From the NCBI GenBank assembly GCA_903871465.1, contig CAIQHB010000074.1:1-51637 (forward strand): 51,637 nt of DNA. Reading direction: 5' to 3'. Below are positions 24,623-33,591 of the stretch, piece by piece. This DNA comes from an uncultured Methanosarcinales archaeon (lineage in GTDB: Archaea; Halobacteriota; Methanosarcinia; Methanotrichales; Methanotrichaceae). Position 1 is the stretch's first letter. Each line of letters begins with the position of its first letter. The notes beneath the pieces are model-generated. The model saw only the letters and a list, made by a program, of their open reading frames with translations, made no database searches and had not been told where the DNA came from. The translations under genes were made by a program, and so were the position numbers.

Positions 24623-26878
24623 ATGTTATACCTAAATCCCCCTTTTTACATAATCGACGGCGTTTCGATCTACCCGGACCACATCGATCCACTGCAGTTC
24701 TACTATCTCCCAGTGGCACCAAAATTGACAAGGATCAAAGATGAAGCGACGGGTCAGATCGTTCCCCAGATAGAGATAATCAAGTACAGAGGCAAAGCAG
24801 GAAACGGCGGCTTCCTCAACTTCGACGTAAATATCGGTGTGGACCAGAATAAGCTGGACATCATTGGCGGGAAGCTCAGTTCTGTGGCGAAGCTGCACGA
24901 CAAACCAAAGCTGGCCCCAATTCCCGTGATCGATGGCTCAGTGAAGATGATGCTTTTCGGCATGCAGACCGGAGACAAGCCATCAGCAGATCCGAGCAAG
25001 CTGAACTTCGTAACCAAAATCGACCAGAATGGGAAGCCTTCATTGTATGGAGACAACCAGGCTGCGTTCTCTGTCTCATTGGATCAATACGGAGTGACCG
25101 TACTGGATAAATCCATTCTGGGAGAGATGTCTCCCATCGGCGTCGTTTATTCACTGGACTATCTGGCATTGAGACCTGCCTATTCCGTCAGGCTGCATGC
25201 AGACTGGGACCGAGTCCAGAAGCATCTGGAAGAGAAGTTCAGTGCCGACTCGCTCATCTTCTCAACAGAGATAGATAAAGTTGTGGATGAGCTGGTCGAG
25301 AACAGGGCGATTGTGATAGAGGCTGATACCTTTGTGCCGGAAGGAGAGGATACCAGCAGCATAATCAAGAATAAGGACCAGGCCTTGAATGAGGTCCGGG
25401 ACATGGTGACTGATGCTTTCTTCAAGCCCAGCCTCGACCCCGTCAAAAAAGAGGAAGACGGATGGGACAAAGCGTTGGATGCATTCGGTCGATCGATAAT
25501 GATTGCCAGTCGGGGTCCTGGTGCGTGTTTCAGCTACCAGAAAACTGACATGACCCGAATAGATAAAAAGACTCTGAACGTCAATATAAGTGAGAGGACC
25601 ACAGTCAGAAGAAGCATCTATCCCCAAGGTCACTTAAGTGGCATATGGAGGGATCTGACAAATGAGGGGTTGAAGCTTGAGGACTTCATCATCTCAGTGG
25701 ATCTGGATGATCCCTGGTTCGCTCGCAGGAAAGTGGATGTCATTTCCAGGGCGAATTTCGAAAACGACTCCATATCTTCAATCAACGTAAAGCTAACCTA
25801 TGGCAACGAACCCAAGAATGTTTTGCTTGAATCAAGCGGCGCCAAGGGGTCCGTCGATTGGCAAAGCACAATCGAGTCCGGCTCTATGAAGAGAGAGACC
25901 ACTGTCAGTTATAAGGTGAATTTCAAGGGCGTAGACGGCACAGAAAGACCCATAGCTCTCAATTCGCCTGAGATGGTGATCACAGATGATATCTATGAAA
26001 TCAATCCCAGAGAACTTTATTCTATAGTCTCCGTACCGATAGTAGCCTACAACTTTCCCTGGCAGCACTATCCTGACATCGAAGTGAAGTTCCAGTATTC
26101 TGATGAACCAAACGGTATCCGCATCGATGAGATAGTGATCCTGAATAAGGACCATACTTCGGCGATCTTATCCATATTTATCCAAGACCCCAAGAAGAGA
26201 ACCTTCAAGTACAGGGTCGTATATCATGCCGCAGATAATAAGGATGTGGATGCGGGCTGGGTCGATACAGGTGAAGAGCAGGTATCTGTAAGAGATCCAT
26301 TCCCAATGAAACGCACTGTAGAGGTGGTACCTAACCTCAACTGGAACGATATCAGCCAGGCATTCGTAGATCTAACCTACGAGGATCATGCAAATAACAT
26401 TCTCGAGGATGGCTCTCTTTCTTTCAGTCCGACCGATATGGATTCTAAGAGGTTTACAGTCGATCTGGCGAACCCCGACCTCCGTCTGGTAACATATCAG
26501 GTGACAGTGCTCTTCAAGGACGGCAGGTCTCTTGAGACGCCAAAATCGCTCACCAGGGATAAACGCATAATAATCCGGAGCGATATGAAAGGCCACAGGA
26601 TCATCCTTGTCCATACCCAGCCGAATGATTTCGATTCAAAGAACCTCAAGGAGATAAGCGTCGAGCAGCGTTATGAGGATCCTGCGGCGGGACTGAGGTT
26701 CAATGATATCTTCACATTCAAGTCTCCTGATGATAAGGCCTACTTTGAGTTCGATTACGTGGACGATCAAAGGTCTGCGTATAGTTACAAAGTCACCTAT
26801 TCCTACACAAACGGCCTGTCCAGGACCGAGGACTGGAAGAATGCTGATACAGGAGAGCTGATTATACCAGTGGCCTGA
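24623..26878 (+). CDS. YLP-module protein with tandem C-terminal beta modules
   Basis: 751 aa with a GGAGGG site and 12 bp after the previous gene. The N-terminal module is the clearest example: I-D-G-V-S-I-Y-P-D-H-I-D-P-L-Q-F-Y-Y-L-P, I-E-I-I-K-Y-R-G, G-G-F-L-N-F-D-V. A helical segment (about 190-310) precedes S-V-D-L-D-D-P-W-F-A-R-R-K. About three beta modules follow, with F-K-Y-R-V-V-Y-H-A-A-D-N, V-T-Y-Q-V-T-V-L-F-K-D-G-R and Y-S-Y-K-V-T-Y-S-Y-T-N-G. No leader. Architecture matches the neighbours at 22442 and 26900. Function unknown. Confidence 0.78.
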   Translation: MLYLNPPFYIIDGVSIYPDHIDPLQFYYLPVAPKLTRIKDEATGQIVPQIEIIKYRGKAGNGGFLNFDVNIGVDQNKLDIIGGKLSSVAKLHDKPKLAPIPVIDGSVKMMLFGMQTGDKPSADPSKLNFVTKIDQNGKPSLYGDNQAAFSVSLDQYGVTVLDKSILGEMSPIGVVYSLDYLALRPAYSVRLHADWDRVQKHLEEKFSADSLIFSTEIDKVVDELVENRAIVIEADTFVPEGEDTSSIIKNKDQALNEVRDMVTDAFFKPSLDPVKKEEDGWDKALDAFGRSIMIASRGPGACFSYQKTDMTRIDKKTLNVNISERTTVRRSIYPQGHLSGIWRDLTNEGLKLEDFIISVDLDDPWFARRKVDVISRANFENDSISSINVKLTYGNEPKNVLLESSGAKGSVDWQSTIESGSMKRETTVSYKVNFKGVDGTERPIALNSPEMVITDDIYEINPRELYSIVSVPIVAYNFPWQHYPDIEVKFQYSDEPNGIRIDEIVILNKDHTSAILSIFIQDPKKRTFKYRVVYHAADNKDVDAGWVDTGEEQVSVRDPFPMKRTVEVVPNLNWNDISQAFVDLTYEDHANNILEDGSLSFSPTDMDSKRFTVDLANPDLRLVTYQVTVLFKDGRSLETPKSLTRDKRIIIRSDMKGHRIILVHTQPNDFDSKNLKEISVEQRYEDPAAGLRFNDIFTFKSPDDKAYFEFDYVDDQRSAYSYKVTYSYTNGLSRTEDWKNADTGELIIPVA

Positions 26879-26899
26879 AAGCCAGGGATGTGGTAATAT

Positions 26900-29761
26900 A
26901 TGCTTACTTTGGGCAACAAAACAATCACCGTGGAAGGGATTACAGTCTTTGCAGATCACGCAGACCCTAACCAGTTCTGGTATCTGCCGGGACCCGTCGC
27001 TCTTGCCAGGAGCGGCCCGGATAAGAAGGCGGCATTTTCCTTCATCAAATATAAGCCGGCTGCAGTCGCAGGAGGAGCCAAAGGTGGAGGCTTCCTCATG
27101 TTCGAAGTCAACCTGGTCTTGGATCCTGCGCTAGAAGCGAAGATCCTCTCCGCGGTCTCTTCTGGCGTCCATGGAGAGCCGAGGCTGGCTGCTGTCCCCT
27201 TTGACGAAGGGTCGGTCCAGGCAATAGCTCTGAATCTTCAAGGATCGGGTGGAACGGTTGCCGCCCCGGCTGGTGCCGGCACATTCAATGCGGTAGAGAA
27301 GATACTGGGGGCTTCGGTTCCCTCTCTATTTGGAGAGAACTCAGCGGTTTTCAGCCTTACATTGGACCAGGAGGGGGCGATCATAGTCGAGAAGGCCTTC
27401 CAGGAAGGTTTGACTCCTGTTGGTGTCATCTATAACCTCAAGTTCACGGTCCTGAGACCTGCTCTAGACGTCGAGATCAAGGCAGACTTCAAGAGAATTT
27501 ATGATCAGTTCAGCGCAAGCCTGAGTGGTCAGTACTACTTCTTAAAGGCCGGGATAGATGTAGGATTCGAGAACCTCGTTCAGAGCGGGGCGATCTTGAT
27601 AAATGTCATTAACTACACCTCAGAGGGGGATAAGAAGGATAGGGAGAAGTGGGCACTGGATTTCTTTAAAGATAAGCTCCTTAACGATTGGTTCGAGCCC
27701 ACGCTCTCTCCAGGCAAACTCGCGGGAGAAGCGCCGGCGAAGCCTGGTGATTCCACACCAGGTACCAAGCCTGCCGATACCAAGCCTCCGTCGTCCATCC
27801 CTTCAAACATTCCAGCCCCTGGTGGGCAGGCTGTGACTCCTGTAACACCCTCTCCGGGCTCAGCTGGCGGCACCACTGCCGCAGACGGTCGCAAAGCAGC
27901 CCAACTCGTTGTGGGGAGCACCGATCCAAGTCCATTGCCGCCAGGATACGGCATTTCTCACGTTCCATCTCCCTCTGGCACCTCTGAGACCATCACAATC
28001 TCCGGCGGTAATAATCCTCTTGTCAAGGTCGATGGAGTAGTTCAGCAGCTGGACAGCCAGAGACATATAAACATCGATGTCCCAGCTGGTTCAAACAAGA
28101 AGATTGCAGTCGAGTATCCTTCTTCTCCTGACGCGCTGGAGACTTTCAATCTCTTCTTCGACTTTGAGAAGCCCCTTGAGACCGGTTGGTCTACATCACC
28201 GCCAAGCAATAGCTATTCAGGCTACTTGAATAATGCACCCAATCCCCAAGATAGCGCATTCCTGGGGAGCGCGTCTCCTTCAGGCGGTTCTGGTTCCAGC
28301 GGTGCTGATGCCCTGAGAGGCTGGATTAGAGATCGCCTGGCCTCGCCAAAGGAGGTATCTGTGGATGCTCATGCCAGCTATGAGGGAAAACCTGAGAAGT
28401 TGGAGTATAATCAGAAGCTGTCAGAGCGCCGAAAGGATGTTGCAATTGGGATAATAGGCAGCCTGGCATCTGCCAGCAGGGCTGTGGCTTCAGGACAAAC
28501 CGAAGCACAGACTGCCAATAGAACAGGAGATGCTACGGACCGGGTGGCCAGGATTAAGGGCAAGACTGCTATTGGTAGTCCTCACGTGACAATTCAGGCC
28601 ACGATCTCAAGACTGTCCCCGGATAAAAAGGACGATGTGAAACCGGGAGATCCCGGCAAGACTGATCCTGGCAAGAAAGACAACACACCTTCGGGTACTT
28701 CTGGGGACCCAGCCATTTCCCTGAAGATCAAGTTCATAAAGCAGGAAGAGCTAAAGACGGTCACTCTGACGTATCACAGCACAGAGGCAGTCCAGAGAAC
28801 CTATGCCCCACAGGGCTTCTTCGGCTTGCTGCTGGGAGATCAGGACCGACATTTCCTTGAGGTCGATCTGGATGATCCTTTCTTCAGAACGTTTGCGGTT
28901 ACGTTAGATGCACCAATAGACTTCGACAAGATCGGCCTGAACTCAGCACATGTATCCATAGACTACGGGGACCCGATAGACGAGGCAAATCACAGGCACG
29001 GCGACTTCATATTCGACGCCCAGAACAAAGGTCAAAAGAAGTTCGAGGTCTTCATGAACAAGACACTGGATACCGCCTTCAAATATGAGGTGGATTACAA
29101 CTTCGATCCCCAGTCAGGATGGGATGGACAGGTATTCTCGTATCACCTTCCAGCTCGGCCGGCGGAGGACAGGGCGCTGAACTTGAACCCCTATGATGAT
29201 ATAGGTTTCCTGGAAGTAAAGGTCTTCCCCAGCAAGATAGATTGGGGTGTACTGGATTCTATCGATGTAAACCTGAGTTATCAGGACAAGAGTTGGTCTT
29301 TGGATAAATCATTCACTCTGACACAAGACTCTGTACCTCAGTTCTGGAAGCTCAGGCTAAACGATCCAAAGGCCAGGTCGTACTCTTATAGCTTCTTATA
29401 CCACATGTTGGACGGGTCAACAAAGAATACGGACCCTGTAACCACCAGGGCACTGGCCGTGCCAGTGGATGATCCGTTCGAAGGAGCTATTGATATCGAG
29501 TTCGTACCGCTCTTAGATCCTTCCAAGGTTAGAATGGCCTTTATCGATGTCGAGTATAAAGATCCTGGGAATAACTATGAGAGGGAGGAGCGTCTGAAGC
29601 TGGCTGGGAATGCCACCGATTCGATCAAACTCAGGATATCCCTGGTCGATCCTAAGAATAGGAAGTTCAGCTACAGGCTCACCTTTGTCGATACGAACAA
29701 TCGGATGACCAGAGGACCTTTCGTGGAGACAGAGGAGACTCTAATCGGCCTCTCGGAGTAA
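26900..29761 (+). CDS. YLP-module protein with Pro/Gly linker, OmpA-like segment and C-terminal beta modules
   Basis: 953 aa, the longest of the set. Order: N-terminal module (V-E-G-I-T-V-F-A-D-H-A-D-P, F-W-Y-L-P, G-G-G-F-L-M-F-E-V; residues 11-85), middle domain to about 270, then a Pro/Gly/Thr/Ser-rich linker (about 270-350). A segment at about 480-535 carries V-S-V-D-A-H-A-S-Y-E-G-K-P and N-Q-K-L-S-E-R-R-K-D-V-A, the pattern of OmpA-like domains. A second charged linker (D-K-K-D-D-V-K-P-G-D-P-G-K-T-D-P-G-K) precedes V-D-L-D-D-P-F-F-R-T-F and about three beta modules ending Y-S-Y-S-F-L-Y-H-M-L-D-G and F-S-Y-R-L-T-F-V-D. No leader. OmpA-like domains usually bind peptidoglycan, which this host should lack. 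Confidence 0.75.
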   Translation: MLTLGNKTITVEGITVFADHADPNQFWYLPGPVALARSGPDKKAAFSFIKYKPAAVAGGAKGGGFLMFEVNLVLDPALEAKILSAVSSGVHGEPRLAAVPFDEGSVQAIALNLQGSGGTVAAPAGAGTFNAVEKILGASVPSLFGENSAVFSLTLDQEGAIIVEKAFQEGLTPVGVIYNLKFTVLRPALDVEIKADFKRIYDQFSASLSGQYYFLKAGIDVGFENLVQSGAILINVINYTSEGDKKDREKWALDFFKDKLLNDWFEPTLSPGKLAGEAPAKPGDSTPGTKPADTKPPSSIPSNIPAPGGQAVTPVTPSPGSAGGTTAADGRKAAQLVVGSTDPSPLPPGYGISHVPSPSGTSETITISGGNNPLVKVDGVVQQLDSQRHINIDVPAGSNKKIAVEYPSSPDALETFNLFFDFEKPLETGWSTSPPSNSYSGYLNNAPNPQDSAFLGSASPSGGSGSSGADALRGWIRDRLASPKEVSVDAHASYEGKPEKLEYNQKLSERRKDVAIGIIGSLASASRAVASGQTEAQTANRTGDATDRVARIKGKTAIGSPHVTIQATISRLSPDKKDDVKPGDPGKTDPGKKDNTPSGTSGDPAISLKIKFIKQEELKTVTLTYHSTEAVQRTYAPQGFFGLLLGDQDRHFLEVDLDDPFFRTFAVTLDAPIDFDKIGLNSAHVSIDYGDPIDEANHRHGDFIFDAQNKGQKKFEVFMNKTLDTAFKYEVDYNFDPQSGWDGQVFSYHLPARPAEDRALNLNPYDDIGFLEVKVFPSKIDWGVLDSIDVNLSYQDKSWSLDKSFTLTQDSVPQFWKLRLNDPKARSYSYSFLYHMLDGSTKNTDPVTTRALAVPVDDPFEGAIDIEFVPLLDPSKVRMAFIDVEYKDPGNNYEREERLKLAGNATDSIKLRISLVDPKNRKFSYRLTFVDTNNRMTRGPFVETEETLIGLSE

Positions 29762-29766
29762 ATCAT

Positions 29767-30780
29767 ATGCAATCAGGCTCGGATCAAAATTTGGCACCAT
29801 CATCAAGAGGTCTTCAACCCATATCTCAAGGGATTTCCAGGATGGCAATGTGGGCCCCCGAGCCTGCTGCCCGTGCCGGGGCGGCACTTGATTCAATCTT
29901 GACGGGAGTATGTCGATCCATCTGGCAGGAGGTGGCCTGGGAATTCAGTGGACTAACTTACGATGGTTTTCCAGTCGAGTTCGCATTCTCAGCAGCAGAC
30001 GATACCATACGCTACGTTGCTGAGGTCTCAGGGCCCGAAGTAGACTCCAGAGAACGACTGGACATTGCTGAACGGAGGCTGGCATCGCTAGGATCTGTCC
30101 CTATTCCAAAGGAGGTGAGCGAGTTTCTCCATAAGGTTCAATCATCGGGCCAGCTACAGTTCGGCGCCTGGATCGGAGGAAGACATGGCTCAGGAAATGA
30201 TCGGTATAAGATTTATGCGGAGGTCTCGAGGTCCTGTACCGACGAGTATAAGAGCCTTATCTGCGATATGCTCGGAGGAGGCAGCCTCCTACCGGGCCGT
30301 CAGCCCAGGTTCCAGATGATTGGATACGAGCCAGCAAAATCACGACTCGAGCTGTACTTCAGTATTACTGGCCTGGTGCTTTGGGAGATAGAACGCCTCA
30401 TCTCTTTGGCAGGCATAAGATCTCGATGGCCTGAATTTCTCGATCTCATCACGGAGGCTTACGGGTACAATCCAGATCTGGTTCTCTCCCAATCGAGGGT
30501 GGGGTTCAGCTTTTCGGTCCAGGCTGGCAAAGGACCGATGACATTCACGCTCTTCAAGTCGGCTAGATCGATCTTCGGAAGCGATAAGAGTATTCGAAGT
30601 CATGTGCTTCGACTGGCAGAGGTGAATGGCTGGGATCTGAGGTGTTACGAGGCGCTTAGCCTGCCTGTAGCCGAGAGAGATGGGTGGGATACTATGCATG
30701 GAATAATTTCATTCGTTGCCCATCCCAATAGTCAGCCTACACTCAGCATCACGCTCAGGCCCCCGGAAGATCCAGCATGA
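29767..30780 (+). CDS. ABBA/DMATS-like fold protein, possible aromatic prenyltransferase
   Basis: 337 aa, 5 bp after the previous gene. It has repeated strand-helix units: R-Y-K-I-Y-A-E-V-S-R, K-S-R-L-E-L-Y-F-S-I-T-G-L (the S-R-x-K/E-x-Y pattern of DMATS and ABBA prenyltransferases), V-G-F-S-F-S-V-Q-A-G-K-G and I-S-F-V-A-H-P-N-S-Q-P-T-L-S-I-T-L-R-P at the end. In that fold such Lys/Arg/Tyr residues line a barrel that holds the prenyl diphosphate. Length fits. Sequence divergence is high and the catalytic set cannot be verified by eye. It is translationally coupled (ATGA) to a protein with a terpene-cyclase motif, which strengthens the reading. Otherwise unknown. Confidence 0.5.
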   Translation: MQSGSDQNLAPSSRGLQPISQGISRMAMWAPEPAARAGAALDSILTGVCRSIWQEVAWEFSGLTYDGFPVEFAFSAADDTIRYVAEVSGPEVDSRERLDIAERRLASLGSVPIPKEVSEFLHKVQSSGQLQFGAWIGGRHGSGNDRYKIYAEVSRSCTDEYKSLICDMLGGGSLLPGRQPRFQMIGYEPAKSRLELYFSITGLVLWEIERLISLAGIRSRWPEFLDLITEAYGYNPDLVLSQSRVGFSFSVQAGKGPMTFTLFKSARSIFGSDKSIRSHVLRLAEVNGWDLRCYEALSLPVAERDGWDTMHGIISFVAHPNSQPTLSITLRPPEDPA

Positions 30781-31646
30781 CCGCGGATGACCTGCTAAAG
30801 TTGGTTCTTGATTTCCAGGGGCCCACTGGAGCATTTCCCTCCACAATAAGCTCTGGGAATAGAAAGTGCTGCGATTGGAACGGGTTCATAACTGCACAAG
30901 TGCTTCGGGCTCTGAGGGCGGTCCCTGAATCTGATCCTCTGAACGATGCCAGACGCTTGTCTCTGGATTTTCTCATGAGCTGCGAGTCACTGGATCGATC
31001 AGGGGCCTTTCACTTCTGGCCGAAAGGAACGCAACCAGGTTGGATACCTGATCTGCCTCCTGATGCAGATGATACATCGGTCATTCTAGTCGAGATGGTC
31101 AGAAATAAGCGTATCGACCTTGATGCAGCTAGAGAGATGGCTTGCACAGTGCTGCTTCAATACAGGTTGATGAAAGTGCCTGAGATTGCACCACCATGGA
31201 TCCGGCGCGGGACCTTTCTTACCTGGCTTAGGCCAGGCCCATTTAATATCGTGGACTGTTGCGTCAATGCAAACGTAATTGCTCTGCTTTCGTATCTCGG
31301 ACTTGAGGGCATTCCAGGATTTGAGGAAGCTTGTGAGATGATTGAGGTGGGAATAAGATGGGCCGGCGAATCAGACTTCAAAGCCCGTTCCTTGACCGCA
31401 TTCTACCCCCATCCTGCGGAGTTCGCCTACGCAATTGAGCATGCAATAGAATGCGGTGCAAACCGGCTGGAGGAAAGCCTTAGCATAATGAAGGATTTTG
31501 GATGGCTGCCAGATAACGATGATAATCGCTCTGAAGGGAAGCCTATATGCGGAAATGCCTATGAAGGAGATGTCTGGTTCTCTGAAGCATTGGATGCTGC
31601 GAGAAAGTTTGGCGGAAGATTTACTAATCCGGCACGGACAAAGTGA
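30777..31646 (+). CDS. Terpene cyclase / prenyltransferase-like alpha-barrel protein with DXDD motif
   Basis: 289 aa; its ATG overlaps the upstream TGA. It is almost all helical with repeat-like pieces: F-Q-G-P-T-G-A-F-P-S, D-R-S-G-A-F-H-F-W-P, and C-C-V-N-A-N-V-I-A-L-L-S-Y-L, as in alpha/alpha-toroid proteins of the squalene/diterpene cyclase and prenyltransferase type. The segment P-P-D-A-D-D-T-S (Asp96, 98, 99) has the DXDD proton-donor pattern of class II cyclases in the usual D-x-D-D-T context. At 289 aa it covers about one barrel. It could be a small cyclase or a non-catalytic relative. It is the last gene of the operon. Confidence 0.6.
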   Translation: MTADDLLKLVLDFQGPTGAFPSTISSGNRKCCDWNGFITAQVLRALRAVPESDPLNDARRLSLDFLMSCESLDRSGAFHFWPKGTQPGWIPDLPPDADDTSVILVEMVRNKRIDLDAAREMACTVLLQYRLMKVPEIAPPWIRRGTFLTWLRPGPFNIVDCCVNANVIALLSYLGLEGIPGFEEACEMIEVGIRWAGESDFKARSLTAFYPHPAEFAYAIEHAIECGANRLEESLSIMKDFGWLPDNDDNRSEGKPICGNAYEGDVWFSEALDAARKFGGRFTNPARTK

Positions 31647-31733
31647 ATACTTTAAATGCAATACACCCAAAAAAATCTTCTCCAATATGTGGAAAGTAAA
31701 AATAGTTAAGAGTAATAAAATATATTTAGTATC

Positions 31734-32132
31734 TCATAAAGCTCCGGGAGTGTTCAACGTCGTCCAGGAACCTGGCTGGCCTATCCTTAGAGAGGACTTG
31801 TTCTGGGCGTATTTCAGATTATCTTCCGTGTGCCCGCCAAAGGTTACCGAAACCGGCGCCATAGCGCTTAGACCCTTGCTTCCGATCTGAATGGTGTTGG
31901 TATTGTTGGTAAGGCGAACTGGAATGGCATCCTTATAGAACCCCTGGCCAAGGAGCGGGATGTAGGGTGCACCCACGAATTCCAGATTCGGCACGTTAGC
32001 CCGCATGAGGCTGGCATTTTGGACGGGTGTGCCCATCTGGATAAAAGTGGGGTCGGTGTAGAGCCACATCGTTCCCAGGGCGGAACCTGCCATAATGAAG
32101 AGAGTTACTAATGTAATCAGGATTTTCATCAT
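31734..32132 (-). CDS. Small secreted protein
   Basis: 132 aa (131 if the second ATG is used), with the leader M-K-I-L-I-T-L-V-T-L-F-I-M-A-G-S-A-L-G. The mature part has T-D-P-T-F-I-Q-M-G-T-P-V-Q-N-A and N-N-T-N-T-I-Q-I-G-S-K-G, beta-like with several sequons. No ribosome site is clear. It converges on the operon above and stands alone. It may be an archaeal surface protein; family not recognised. Confidence 0.65.
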   Translation of the reverse strand: MMKILITLVTLFIMAGSALGTMWLYTDPTFIQMGTPVQNASLMRANVPNLEFVGAPYIPLLGQGFYKDAIPVRLTNNTNTIQIGSKGLSAMAPVSVTFGGHTEDNLKYAQNKSSLRIGQPGSWTTLNTPGAL

Positions 32133-33591
32133 GAATTGTACCCAAGCTCAAGGTGGATTTAAAACTATCTGATCTGCAACGCAAGTCCTGCTTCGTGCTT
32201 CTTGCAGCGTTTTGTCTGAACCAAAAATCAATAGAACCTCATTGAGGATCTGACCTGAAGAGCAACCGCTGGCGATCCTTTGGAGCCCGTGCCCTGGAGC
32301 ATTGGGTCGTGCATCTGATTAGCTGAACGACTGATTAAAACCCGTATTTGGTGGACAAAATCTCGTAGTCTCAAAGTTTGAGCTACCAATTACGGTTTTC
32401 AGTGGAACGGATACACTACCGAGCATTGATCCAGGCAAATTCTGAAGCTATGGCTTGTATTTCAAGTCAAGCGCCGCGCGTGCATTTCATAACAATAGAA
32501 CTTATCAAGTGGCATTGATCCATGGAGAAAATCCCAGATTGCAAATATTAATAAGGGAACAAATTGCAACAAGATTATTAGTGCTTTCGACGGATCATTA
32601 TTTGGACACATTTGCCTAACTTATCGTCTACTCGATAGCTTGACTCCTCCGTAAAGCTCTTTAAAACGACATTTTGTTCATCTTTCTCGTAGTCGGCACA
32701 AACCTCTGTCCACACCGAATCTTTTAAAATCCAGATCGAATTTATTTCTTGTCAACAATTCAATGGATCTAAATGTAAATATATAAACTACTATTTTAAG
32801 AAAGTGCGCAACCAAAAAGATTCACTATCATTAGACATATAAGTTTCTAAAGATGGAAATACCGCAAAAAAAGGCAAAAGATTTATAATATAGTTGCAAC
32901 GACATTGGAGAAACTTGATATGATCTAGATGTAAGTTCTGGCATAAAGGAGCGAGCACTCGGGCGATGAAACTCTTTCAGAATAGCTGGAAGCCTAATCA
33001 AAAGGCAGGATGTCATCACGCGGATATTATGCCAATGTGGAGAAATTCTTCAAGGGAATTATTTCAGAGGCTAAATAGAAACCCCAACCAGCCTACTTAC
33101 ATAGACGTTTGGCCATGGCGGGCAGTGGATTAGTGTCACTATTATCTTTACGTTATCAGTAATGAAATGCCAAAAGATACTCCTCCGAAACGGGGCTAAA
33201 GGACAAATAATTTGGCTCATCGCTGTTTTCTGTGGGTTCATGCGCCTGGCGCGGGATTCCAACAATTTTCCGTCGTCCTCTGTGCGTTCTGCGCCTCTGC
33301 GTAAAACGGTCGTTAGACACTGGTTATGATTAATGGTCGCGGAGTATAACTGCAGAGTCGCAGAGTTGAGCATAGAGAAACAAAGCATTCCTTACCAACA
33401 CCATATAGCGAAGAGCCAATAATTTCTGTTCAGGGCTTGGATCAATGAACTTGCTATTGTCTTTATGCGGCGAAGCCTTCGCATACCAGTAGCTCTGATT
33501 CGTGGGTGCGTTGAAGATGTTTTGATTGGATCTGATTGGAACCAAATTCTCAGATGAACTACTATTGATAAAGGATTCAAAGGGAATAGAG
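32133..33591. other. Long intergenic region upstream of the injection-system operon
   Basis: About 1.45 kb without a supported gene. Minus-strand frames at 33071-33743 and a 55-codon plus frame near 32967 lack ribosome sites or recognisable patterns. Two parts stand out: an AT-rich zone at about 32700-32900 and a repeat-bearing zone at 33210-33360. The promoter for the following operon must lie here or further in, but I cannot place a convincing TATA box. Confidence 0.5.
33271..33301 (-). repeat. Dispersed purine-rich repeat, reverse copy
   Basis: Read on the minus strand it gives CGCAGAGGCGCAGAACGCAC and AGAGGACGA, matching the motif at 3401-3430. A weaker related string (CTGCAGAGTCGCAGAG) lies at about 33350. 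This is an intergenic repeat family of unknown function. Confidence 0.6.

Noticed and set aside
15443-29761. Tc-toxin or Rhs-type toxin genes
   Set aside because: No RHS/YD repeats, TcA-like or TcB-like motifs are visible; the repeats differ in length and pattern.
32967-33132. A 55-codon plus-strand frame starting M-K-L-F-Q-N-S-W
   Set aside because: No ribosome site and no homology I can see; might be a remnant, but not supported.
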